Origin: Camellia lanceoleosa
Lineage: Eukaryota > Streptophyta > Magnoliopsida > Ericales > Theaceae
Length of the DNA stretch: 64,000 nucleotides
Direction of reading: 5' to 3'
Assembly: GCA_025200525.1 (NCBI GenBank)
Contig: CM045758.1
Location: forward strand, 61,382,649-61,446,648
Below are positions 22,710 through 33,918 of this stretch, in pieces. Under the pieces are notes generated by a model. That model was not told where the DNA came from, made no database searches, and saw only the letters and a program-made list of their open reading frames with translations. Numbering within the stretch: position 1 is the first letter of the stretch; every line of letters begins with the position of its first letter. The translations under genes and the position numbers were made by a program.

Positions 22710-23650
22710 TGTAGACACCCAATTTTTGACCGCCTTTGAGACTTGGGTGCCACTGATTGTTTACTTGGTGATGAAAGTTGTGCAGTGCAAAGATTCGATC
22801 TTTTCAGCAAGAGGAGCTTCAAATCCTAACCTCACACCCCTTTTTGGACCAAAGGCTTTTGACCAAAAAGATTTTAGACCTTAAAACCCTCTCTTTCAAA
22901 ATATTTTTGAAAAATGATTTTACGATGTTCCGAGGCTCACATTTCGTTAAATGTTGTGTTTTTCGGTAAATCAAGCAAGGACAAAAGTGGAAATGAATGA
23001 AAGAGAGGTGAACCCTATGAAAAATATTTCAAAAACACCTTATTTAGGGCTTTGGAGTTGAATAAAATGGGAGAGGAGAGAATAAAACAAGGTGGAGAAG
23101 AAGTTGGGCATGAATCCGGTTAGGATCGAAACTGAGCAGTCTTCACTAAAATGAGCATAACTTTTTACACACTTATACTTTTGATGTGAGGATGCCACCA
23201 TTGGAAATAAGACTTCAAGGGCTTCAATTTAGGCTCAAGAATGACCTGCAAAGGAGTCCAGATGAAGAAGATATGTCAATTTGAAGTTGGGCCCAAAAAG
23301 CAGATTTTTCTGGCCAACCAGAGATGGAGGTTACTGGCCATGGATGGGATTTTCTGGCCATGTGCCGGCCATTTTCAGCCACCTACCATCCAAGAGTGAC
23401 CCTTGCCAGCCAGAAATGGACATGTGTCGGCCATCAATGATCCCTTGCCGGCCATTGATGCAAAAAGTCAGATTTTTTGCAGATATTTACCTCCAGCTGT
23501 TTTCACATTGTGCCAACTGTCCTGTATTCAGATATTTTCAACCAAGGCTTGTATTTTGCTATATATAGAGGCCATTCTCTCATATTTGAAGGTTAGCAAA
23601 AAAAGTTTGGGAGCCTCTCTCTCTAGAACCTTTCTCTCTACAATCCTTTT

Positions 23651-23681
<31 letters not shown>

Positions 23682-26600
23682 GTTGTGCTTGAAAGTGGGA
23701 ATTCTCTACATATTTGCATACAACCCCTTGACCAAACACCTTCATCTTGGAGCTGAGGTTCTTGGAGGCCTTGTTTGAGCTTCTAAGGTTGGTTGTAGCT
23801 CAAAATTTGGCTGTTTGTTGCTGTGCTTCAAAGGTATAAGGCTTTCCTCTTTAAAGCTTTGTTTGAATCAATTGCTTGGCTATCTTTTTACACTGCTTTG
23901 ACCTGGTTTTTCAACCATAAAAAGCTCTATTTTTCAGTCCTAAAAATGGTGGTTTGAGTCTTGTTGAGTTAGGGGGTGGTCTCCTCTTTTTGCTCTTTGG
24001 CTTATGAAGCCTTTTGTTCCTTTTTTCAAAGCTTTTAAGTCAACCTTTTTTGGCCTTTTAACCACTGAATTCTAGGGGAATTTCAGTGGTGAAAAGTATG
24101 TTTTGAGGTCCAAAATAGGAGGGGTTAGCCTCCCCTCCTTGTGTCTTATTTGCAAGTGTAGATAGCCTAACACGTGAGCATGTTTTTCTACCATTTTATG
24201 ACTTGATCTCAGCATGTTTTTGATACTTTTTTTGACTTGTTTTGCCTCTGTTTGGGCTGGTTAAGTCACTTGGGGCTTGCTTTGTATGCTTGTCGTGCAA
24301 ATGGCTTCACTAGCTTTGTGTTTTAAGGCCTCTAACATGTTTTGCATGAGATGATTGCATGTTGTAGCATCATTTTGCATGTGATTTCAGCATATATAGC
24401 TCTGTCACACTCTCACTTAATTCACTCTTTCATTGATTTTGAGAGTTGTGCTTTGAGCCTTGTTTGTAGCCTAACACATGCGCATGTTTTTCTTGCCTTT
24501 TATGCTTCTATGTCAGCATATTTTGGCCATTGTTTTGACATGTTTTAGCTCTTTCCAGAGCTGGTTTGGTCATTTGAGCTTGATATTGCATGCCTCTAGT
24601 GTAGTGTTCTTCACTAGTTTTCATGCTTTTGGCTTTTAACATGTGCATGTGTTTCTTGCATGTTGTAGTATTATTTTTCATGCCATTTCAGCATTAAAAT
24701 TTTGCAACCTCCCTCATTTCTTCATTTTCCATTTTTTTTGAGGTTTGGTGAGCCTTAAGGTTGTGTTTAAGCTTGAGATAGAGCTTGTGCTCAATGGCTT
24801 TAACCATCTTTTGAGGGTTCCTCCTAGCCAAAGGCATGATCTCTCTCATGTCTTAAACCATCCTTTGGTTGACCCCGCTCTCATTAGAGGACTATCAACT
24901 TGGACAAATTGACTAAAGAATGGCTTGGTAATACTAAAATGTGTAAACAAGAATTGGACAAGTAAAACATGACCATGGTAAACATGTTGTGCTTGCATTG
25001 CATTGTGTTCAATCAGATGTTATATTGAACACAAGGAAGATTGGGCCATTTCATACTTGAAGTGATGAAAATGAGCCAATCTCATTTGTCTCCATCACCC
25101 TTGATCATGCATGATAGGGTGGTGGTCCTTAGAGTCTTGTTTTTGTACATTTATTGAAAGTGTACAACTTGGATCCTTGGCTATTATGCATTGAAAATGC
25201 TTGATTGGTGGCTTTGGATCCAAGAGTGTCTCTTCTTTGATGTTTTGAGATGATAAAGGGGGGCACAGTACAAACATGTCCTTGGAAAACCCTCCATTTT
25301 CCTCTGTTTGTGCTCTGTTGCAGTGTGGTGATTCAGTACACCAGTGACCGGCAGTGGCCCATTGATGGCCGGCCGTGGCTTCATCCTTGGCCGGCAGCAC
25401 ACCTTTTTGGCTGGTAGATGGCCGGCAGCAAGAAATCATGGCCGGCAGGCCACTGGCGAATTCCTCAGCATTGGTTTGGTAAGTTGGAGCAGAAAGTTCT
25501 TGGTCAACCCTGCAAACAGAGCCTCTCAAGAGAAAACCGATGGGCTTTTTGGGGTGAAAAACCGAGTGCATGCATCTTCTACATCCCAGAGCAGAGTAGT
25601 AGCAGCATAATTTAATATGTTAATTATTTGGTTAATTTGCATTGATTATTGTAATAATTAAGCAGCTTTAGCTTAGCTATTTCTTTATGTTGTGTTGTAA
25701 TAATTAGTAAGTAGTTTACTAGTTATTCGATTGGTTTGTAATAATTAGTCTAATTAGATTAGTTAGATTAGCTTATCTTAGAGTAGCTTAGCTAATTATT
25801 CATTCAGACCCTCCTTCGAGAGGGCACAATGTTGTAATAAGTGTGTGTGTGTGTGTGTGTGTGCATGTCTTCCAACCCCACGTCTTTCTTCCTTTTATTT
25901 ATCTGCTTTCAATGGTTAGATTAGGAATCATTTTCAATTAGCATACCTTATGCTTGCATGTTTGCATCATTCATTTGTATTGCATGCATCGGGCTCAGCG
26001 CATCATTCAAACTGCATTGCAAGTTCAATACACTTATTTGAATACGTGTCTAAAAACATGTTATCAAATTGTATCATATGCCATATTAGTAGCCGAGCCT
26101 ATTAATAGCATATTGCATTCGTTGCATTAGGCATCCTATATAGTTAGGATAATGCATTGTTTCTAACTAGCTTTTGTTTTGGCTTGGAGTACTTGGTAAG
26201 CTTTTACGCTTTAGCATACTTGCATGAGTGTGAGTGCTGCCACGTCTCGCATACTTGCCATGAGGCTATTTGCTTAAATGATTAACTGCATGAATGCCTG
26301 TGGATGAATGTTTTATTACTTGAATTGGAACAATTCGATAAATGTGAGTTTTAAGCCCACTTTGCGAAGTGGCAAATCATGTTTTAAGCCCACTTGAGGT
26401 GGCAAATCCACATTTCTAAGCCCACTTGAGGGTGGCAACGTCAAACCATTTTTGAAAACAAACATGAGTTGTTTTGTTCCAATTCTTGTGATTTAGTCTA
26501 TACTTGCTTGCGCACGTGTCACGTAGTAAAGTTAGCTAATAAATCGGAATAAGAACATATGTGTTTATGAAACAACATATCATACTTAGTAGAGGCCAAT

Positions 26601-26966
26601 CCTTTGATTAAGCGAGCGGGGGTGCTCATTTCATGACCTTCTCCCCTCATACCCAAGTTCCCGAGCCGAGGCAACTTTGGTGATGACGGACACGTGGCCT
26701 TTGGCACGAGTCAGGGTTTCCTAAATTTCTCCCAAAATAAAATATTTAGGTGGCGACTCTATAATCTGGCAAAGCAGTCCATTTTTGGCACTTTTTGATT
26801 CAAAATCAATTTTCCAAAACGATTGGCCGGATTTGCACTCTTTGGTGTTTATCAGTCTTATATTGCACTTTGTGAGATTAGATTTAGAACTGTGATAGGA
26901 GTCCGAACTGTAGGACCAATTCGCGCCTCTCCGAAAGGGAGGCGCGCGAAGAAAGTTGAGTCTACA
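22710..26966 (+). repeat. LTR of Ogre-like copy A (about 4.26 kb)
   Basis: Starts TGTAGACACC and ends AGTCTACA, so TGTAGAC/GTCTACA terminal inverted repeats as in copy B. It is preceded by a polypurine tract and followed by a PBS and gag, so it has internal sequence on both sides. TATATATA at 23560-23567 is the promoter candidate. Blocks of GGCCGGCA-type cassettes lie at about 23320-23460 and 25345-25450. A GT microsatellite sits at about 25840-25862. No coding potential. Confidence 0.85.
23560..23567 (+). promoter_or_regulatory. TATA box of LTR copy A
   Basis: TATATATA about 850 bp into the LTR, followed by a CT/AT tract (23655-23682), the same layout as in LTR B where the TATA box precedes a CT tract. 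Confidence 0.6.
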
Positions 26967-26971
26967 GTTTC

Positions 26972-26989
26972 TGGCGACTCTACTGGGGA
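26972..26989 (+). other. PBS of copy A
   Basis: TGGCGACTCTACTGGGGA begins five bases after the LTR end. Copy B has the same site with two changes at its start. The TGG start fits a tRNA CCA end; I do not identify the tRNA. Confidence 0.7.
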
Positions 26990-28371
26990 TTTAGAGAACT
27001 TGACTTGAACTCATGATATGTTGTTTTATCTATACTTATGCATTTTTTTGCATTTGCATTTGCATTGGTGCGCCTAAGTCATAGTGTTTGCCATCTGCTA
27101 TTCTTGAGTGGTTTGCTAGCGGCTTGCTTGGAAAAGCGTGCCATGAGGCTGACCGATTGCGGGCTCTGCCACGATGGGAACACAAACCTTGGATCTGGAC
27201 TACCGTTGTACCGTTTGATCCTCCTTTCACTTCTCGGTGTTAGGAGCGAGAGGTATATTAGGCGGTCTTGCTAAGACACCCTTTTTGACCAATTGACCTA
27301 GTTGCACATCAGAAGCCATAGAGACTGTTCCAAACTAGGACAGGTTGCTTACCCGAATGCAGGATAATATGAAACCGCATGTTTGCGTAGTGAACCCCTA
27401 GCTCCTGACGAAACTAGGACAGGGTAACCCTACCCCATCATAGGGGTGTATTGGCTCTCAATTAACTGGTATACGCTTTACAGTGAACTGTACAGGGATG
27501 TGCATATTAGTTGCGAGTTTGGTATATGATTTTGGGGTAGAATTCAGTAAAGAGCACAGTCATTCAACTATGCTCATATCTGTTCTAGTGAAATCAAGCT
27601 GAGGTGCTGTCTGTTTTCTCTTTTGCAAGGTAGTCCTGAACCATAGTTTCAGAAGGCTCCGATATCCCCCGGGTGCATTGGACTTGTGTTGATAGACTTT
27701 GTCAGGTCAGGAGATTTAGTTCAAGGGCAACCAGTGTTTCCTTTGCCGATGGCAGGGCAAAGAAAAGCCAAGTAGGGCTCACCGGTTCAATTGATCCTAC
27801 AGTCACCAGTCACCAGTCACATCACCTTTGTTCAAACTCAGCAGACCGTGATGGCATAGAGTTCAAAAGAAGTTGTGGTCATGATAGTGACATGAAACCA
27901 GGGAATTGCCATGCAGGATGAGACCAATGCTAAAATGCAATGCCTATCTGGGGCACCTACCACACATCTGGCCTCGGGACCCCAGCCAAACTTTAACCCA
28001 CTTCCGCCAGCTAAAGATTTGCAGGGTCCAAATCCCCGAGAAGGGTTGGCTCAAGCTCGAGTTTTCACACCTTTGGTGCAGCCTAATGAGAGGCTTTATT
28101 CCCTTGATATTAATGAGCCCGACCTGACCTCATTAAAAATTGCTAATCTTGAGAAGCAATTCAAAAAGGCATAGGGCCTTAACTCCATTTCTGACATTGA
28201 GGATGGGTACACCGAGGTTGTCGTAAGGCTCCCAGACAAATTCAAAATGCCACACATTGACCGTTTAGACGGGTCTAGAGATCCTATGGTACATATCCGG
28301 CTTTTCTTGGACGTCCTGAAACCGATCGGTCTGACTAAGAAAGACCCACAGCAGCAAACTCCAAACTCCAA
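26990..28371 (+). pseudogene. Leader and truncated gag of copy A
   Basis: The leader (26990-27900) parallels that of copy B, including GCGCCTA, GGTTTGC and GACCGATTGCGGGCTCTGCC. From about 27911 a frame encodes the start of the gag core: LTSLKIANLEKQFKKA, a TAG at 28172-28174, then ISDIEDGYTEVVVRLP and FKMPHIDRLDGSRDPMVHI, colinear with copy B at 34240-34430. It stops inside the gag core at about 28330-28371. Everything downstream (protease, pol) is missing, so this copy is a fragment. Confidence 0.8.
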
Positions 28372-28467
28372 AAAAAAGACCCACAGCTAAACTTAAGAAA
28401 GACCCGCAGTAGCAAACTCCAATAAAAAACAACACATGCTACATGCCAGCACACTGCAACTGCAGAC
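28372..28467. other. Breakpoint filler between copy A gag and copy B
   Basis: Two or three imperfect copies of AAGAAAGACCCACAGCAGC and AAACTCCAA, spanning about 28335-28425, mark the place where copy A gag ends. The remaining bases to 28467 join, once copy B is removed, to the AAAGGAAGC sequence at 53884. Confidence 0.55.
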
Positions 28468-28744
28468 TGTAGACACCTCATTTTTGACCGTCCTCAAGAC
28501 TCGGTTGTGCTTGCAGGTACATCTAGCCACAAGTTCGATTGCTTATCGGGTATTTGACTTTCGCGGTGGAACGTCACAGGTTTGAGCTTTCCAAACCCTG
28601 TATCCATTCTGCCCCATTCTTGGACCATGACTTGGTCCTTTCAGAATGTGTTTCTTGGTGCACTGCCGGCCCCCTTTTGGGCCTACCGGCCTTTACTTTG
28701 TTGCTGTCGGCCATTGATTGAGCCAGCCAGCCATTAATGAGCCA

Positions 28745-28771
28745 CTGCCGGCCATCACTGATGGCCGGCAG
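28745..28771. promoter_or_regulatory. 13-bp-arm perfect inverted repeat in LTR U3
   Basis: Arms CTGCCGGCCATCA and TGATGGCCGGCAG separated by a single C, about 135 bp upstream of the TATA box. In LTR2 the corresponding place (about 49665-49682) has lost one arm. It may bind a dimeric factor or be a by-product of cassette duplication. Confidence 0.7.
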
Positions 28772-28905
28772 AACCCTTGTCTCAGCAGGTTTCACTCCAG
28801 ATCTTTTGAGCCAGCTGGAATCCTTTCATCTCCCCTCCATACACGTGTATGGAGGGATGAAGCTCTTGCCAAGCTTCTTGAATAAGCTTTGCATTGTTTT
28901 CCCTC

Positions 28906-28913
28906 TATATAAG
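28906..28913 (+). promoter_or_regulatory. TATA box of copy B 5' LTR
   Basis: TATATAAG within CCCTCTATATAAGGGGAGAG; the second LTR has TGTATAAG at 49813-49820. It lies only about 440 bp from the LTR start, so the transcript would begin near 28935 and R plus U5 would be about 4 kb. Confidence 0.75.
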
Positions 28914-31900
28914 GGGAGAGCCTCTCTCCTTAGCAGAGGTTTAGCCATTTTAGAAGAGATATAGCTCTCTCTCTCTATATATATATTTCTTACTCTCTCT
29001 CTACATTGTTGTGGTTTAGTCCATTTTTCTTGCACTTTTACACTACAACACATAGAGATACACCACCACCATTGGACTGAGGTTCTTGGAAAGGTTACTT
29101 GAGCTCTGAAAGTGTGTTTTTGGCCCCTGAGGTTGCTGGTTTCGAAGTTGATCTTCAAGGGTGAGTATTTTCCCCTTTTTAGTACTTTTTTGTACCTCAT
29201 TTTGGCCATCCTTGAATATTGTTTTAGGCCTTTCTTTCAACTGAAAAAAGTCTTCTTTTTAAGTGCTTTTGAAGTTTATTTAAGGTCTTTTGGCTGTTGA
29301 GGGTCTTCAACCCTCTTGTTGGCCTTGTTTGCCCTTGTTTTGAGCCATGGTTTAGGGCCTTCAAGCTAGCCTTGGTTTGGCCTTCTAACCACTGAAATCC
29401 AGTGGATTTTAAGTGGTAGGAATGTGGTTTTGAGGTCTCAAATCAGAGGGGATGACCCCCTCTCTTTTGGTTTTTGTTTGCTTGCATTTTTGGCCTTCCA
29501 AAAGAGCATGCCTCTCTGTAATTTTGAGGCTTGGTTCAGGCCCTTTTTTGTGACTTTTAGGACCTTCCTTGGCTCTGTCCCTGGCTGGTTTGGTCAACTT
29601 TTGCATGCATCTTGTATGTGTAGTGTAATCCCATTTGTAGCTCATCAAAGTAGCATGTTTTCCTAGCTTGTGTTGAGTCCATTTCAATAGGTTTTTGGTG
29701 ATGTTTTACCATGCCTTAGATCTTTTTTGGGTTGGTTTTGTCACTCCATGCATGAATAATACACTTGTAGTGTAAATCTCATAAACTAACTTTATATGCT
29801 TCTTGCGTTAGCATGTTATCCTAGCTTATGTTGAGTCCATTTCAGCATGTTTTTGGTGATGTTTTGCCATGTCATGACTCTGTCCATAGCTAGTTTGGTC
29901 ATCCTTTGCATGTTCTATATACTTGTAGAACAAATCTTGCTTACTAGCTTTATGTGCATGATGTTTTGACTCATCATCCTAGCATATTTTGGCTTTGCTC
30001 CAGCATGATTTTATTCTTGTTTTGGGCTGTTCTAGGACTTTTTTGGGCTTCCATGGCCATATCACTTATGTTTTGTATAGCTATAGTGTAAATGCTTAGG
30101 CTAGCCTTGGGTTTTGAGGCCCCTACCATGCCATACATGTGATGTTTGCATGCTTTTCCATCATTCTAAATGTTATTTCAGTCCATGAAATGTGGTCATA
30201 CACTTGCATTTGACATGCCTTTAATGCCTTGGAGGCTTGGCTCTTTATGCCTCAAGAATGAACTTTTGTGCATGCCATTAAGCCTAAGCCTTTGGCTCAT
30301 CATATCAGTGCATTTTTGGTCTTGTTATACCATGATGTAACTCTATTTTATGTTGTCCAAGTCATGCCATGTCTGGTTTCAATAGGTGTAGTGCATTGCC
30401 TCTTTTGTAGCCTTGCATGCTCCATGTTTTTGGCCTTGTGTTCTAGCTTGTGTTGGCTAGCTTCGAGCTTGTTTTTGGTCTTGTTTTGACCTGCCTTGGG
30501 ACTATTTTAGGTTCCGTTAGCCCTTTGGGGCTAGCTTTGTATGGCCATGGCTTAAGTCCCTTTGCTAGTTCTTAGCTTTTGAGCTTCATGCATGCCATGC
30601 TTGTGTTATGTGTGTGATTTGGCATCATTCCTAACATCATTTCAGAGCATGTAGTATTTTCATACTTGCATACTTTTCACTCCTCAAGTGTGCGTAAGAG
30701 TTGCGTCTTTATGCCTTAATTCTTGGGCCCATTGGCATGCATGCTTGTCTAGCATTTTGTACCATCAATTCAGCACCTTATGGCCACTGATTTGGGCATA
30801 GTTGAGGTCTGCCCATTTTGGTTTAAGTCCACCCTTGCATGTTATTGCATGCTTGTCTTGCATATTGTTGTATGCTTACTCCATCTTTGCATGTTGTAGC
30901 ATGCTTGTCACCTTGTACGTTGTTGCATGCTTGGTTTATCACATGTTTGCATGTCTAGTTTGCTTTGCATTGTGTATCCTTAGTTGTTGCATGTATTAGT
31001 ATTGTGCATGCCATTAGCCTTGCTAGGTTGTTCATATTGCATTAGCATTGTGTAGGCCATCCTTGCATTGCATTGTTGTTTGGATTAAGTGTTAATCCAA
31101 ACACGAGAAATGAGGGACGTTTCATACTTCAAGTGATGAGACGTGTGTCAATTCTCGGTCGTCGACGCTCTTGATTATCCATGATAGAGTTTTAGGCTTT
31201 ATGTGTTTATTTGTGCATTCATTTCACATTGATTTGCACAAGTTGGATCTTTGGCCATCATGCATCGAGATGCGTGATTGATGGTCTTGGATTCGACTAT
31301 GCCTCTCCCTTGATGTTTCGAGGTGATATGGGGTGGCATAGTGCGTACATACCCTTGGGAGACCGTCCCTTTTCTCTATTTTGTGCTCTACTGCAGCTTG
31401 GTGTCCCAGCACATCAGTGGCCGGCAGTGCTCTATAGATGGCTGGCACCTCCTCATCCTTGGCTAGTAGTGTACCATCTTTGGCCGAAAAATGGTTGGCA
31501 GCATCTCCCCATGGCCGGCAGGCCACTGATGCACTCCCCAGACCGGTTTTGGTAAGGTTCAGCAGGAATTCCTTGAGGACACCTTGCAGACAGAGCCTCT
31601 AAAGAGCAACTGGAGAGCTTACCGGGATGGGAATCAAGAGTATGCATCCTTCCTTCTTCACGAGCAAGTGATAGTTTACACATTTTAATGCTTACTTGTT
31701 AGTTAGCTTTAATTTGTAGTTAATTAGTTAATTTGTTAATTAATTAAGTTTTGTAATAATTAGTTGTAGCTAGTTATTCATTCGGATATGTAATAATTAA
31801 TTAGCTTGTTAGTTAGTTAATTAGTTGGCATGTATTATTTATTCGGACCCTCCGTCGAGAGGGCCAATTTTGTAATAAGTGTGCGTGCGTGTGTGTATGT

Positions 31901-32954
31901 CTTCTAACCTCCATTTCTTTCTCCCTTTTACTTAATCGCTTTCAATGGTTAGTTCTAGGTCATGTTTCAATTAGCATACTTATGCTTTGCATGTTTGCAT
32001 CCATTCATCTGTCTAGCATACTTATGCTTCGCATGTTTGCATACATTTATCTATCTTGCATGCACCGGGCTCGGTGCATCATACTAACTGCATTGTATTT
32101 CAATACCTATTTGAATACATGTATCAATTATCGTATCTCATATGTCATTTTAGAATAGCTGAGCCTATTTCTAGTTGCATTTCGCATGTGTTGCATTAGC
32201 CATGTTAACATGAACTAGGATCATGCATTGATTTCTAACTAGTTTCTGTTTTGGCTCGGAGTACACTGTGAGTGTTTATGTTTTAGCATACTGCATGTGT
32301 GTTAATGTTGCCATAATAGCATGCTTGTCATGAGGCTATCTGCTTAATTGATATAACTGCCTGAATGCCTGTGGGTGAAGGTTGGATTGCTTGAATTGGA
32401 ACAATTTATTGAAATCCGCATTTTAGCCTACTTATGAGTAGCAAACTTCAAACCATTTTCCAAACAAATGGATATGCAATGCTTTGTTCCAAATTAGGCG
32501 ATCTAGTCTATACTTGTTTTTACTGTGCGCATCACATAGTAATTCTAGTTAATCGGAATAAGAATGCTTGTGTTTTCAAAACCGAGATATCATGTTTAGT
32601 AGTGGCCGATCTTTGATCGGGCGAGCGGGGGTGCTCATAGCTGACCTTCCCCAATCGTACCCAAGTTCCTGAGCCGAGGCAACTTTGGTGATGACAGACA
32701 CGTGGCCTTAGGCAACGAGTCAGGGTTTCCTAAATTTCCACAAAATAAAATATTTAGGTGGCGACTCTGTATCTGGCAAAACAGTCTATGTTTGGCACTT
32801 CTTTACAAAAATCAGTTTTCCAAAACAATTTGCCGGATTTGGACTCTTTGGTGATTTGTCGGCCTTGCATTGCAGTTTGTGAGACTAGATTCAGAACCAT
32901 GACAATTTGAGTCCAAACTGTAGCATGAGGCCCTCACGGCGCGTCTACAGTTTC

Positions 32955-33918
32955 CAGCGACTCTGCTGGGGAGTTAGAGAACTTGACTCGAACTCATGAT
33001 ATCTCGTTTTGATTATACTTATGTGTTTCTTTGCATTGCATTTGCATTGGTGCGCCTAGGACACTGTGTTTGCCGTATGCTATTCCTGAACGGTTTGCCG
33101 GAGGCTTGCTTTGAGAAGCATGCCATATGGCTGACCGGTTATGGGCTCTGCCATGACGGGAACACAAACCTCGGTTTTTACCGGGGCACCTTTTTGACCA
33201 TTCGACCTAGTGCATATCGAATCCATAGTGACTATTCCAAACTAGGATAGGTTGCTTACCCGATTATAGGTTGTTTGAAACCGCTGTGTGCGTAGTGAAA
33301 CCCTAGCTCCTGACAAAATAGGACAGGGAAACCCTACCCCAACATAGGGGTGTTTTGTCTCTCATTTGCTTGCTATGTGCTTTTAGAGTTGGCCTCTATA
33401 GGAATGAGCGTATCAGTTTGCAAGTCTAGGTATCAGGCCTGCGGGCATCAGTATCAGTATTTTGAGAATCAGTCATATCTGCGGGTATCAGATTCAGTTT
33501 TGGGGAAGTGATTTGGGAACAAGTGATCAGTGGTTGAGGACAGTTCTTTCAGCTTCCGTGTGCCAACTGTGTGTTGTATTTATTTAAGCTGTTATGCTGT
33601 CCGTTTTTCTGTTCATTATTTCCTTATTATGCTTTATTTATCTTTTTGCAAGGTAGTTTAGCACAATTGCATCCGACCAGGTAGATATTCCCCGAGCACT
33701 CTGGGTTAGAGGTCGTAGACTTAATCGATCCAGGGATCTGGTAGACGGACAAGCAGTGTTTCTGTCTTTACCCCCGATTACTGAGGCGGTCAAAAGGTAT
33801 GATGTATCGATCAATGATCGCCAGATAGTGGTCTACCCCATTAGTGAACAGTCAGACTGAGGTCTCAGTTTCTATTGCAGGGACAGATATACTGGTTATT
33901 CAGATAGATCCGTACAAT
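32955..33918 (+). other. PBS and 5' leader of copy B
   Basis: PBS-like CAGCGACTCTGCTGGGGA at 32955-32972 matches copy A except at its start, where TGG has become CAG. The leader to the gag ATG has no conserved protein and parallels copy A. A CAGTATCAG..GGTATCAG repeat lies near 33430-33500. Confidence 0.7.

Larger units (their letters stand above)
28468..32949 (+). repeat. 5' LTR of copy B (4,482 bp)
   Basis: TGTAGAC...GTCTACA terminal inverted repeats. Near-identical to 49392-53878. Contains the TATA box (28906), a CT tract (28961-28974, 28993-29003), degenerate ~150-bp repeats built on TAGCATGTTTTCC..TGTTGAGTCCATTTCA (29640-30000), and GGCCGGCA cassettes near both ends (28665-28770, 31420-31520). 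AATAAAATATTTAGG near 32743 is common to all LTR copies here. No real gene; open frames inside are not conserved in character. Confidence 0.95.
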
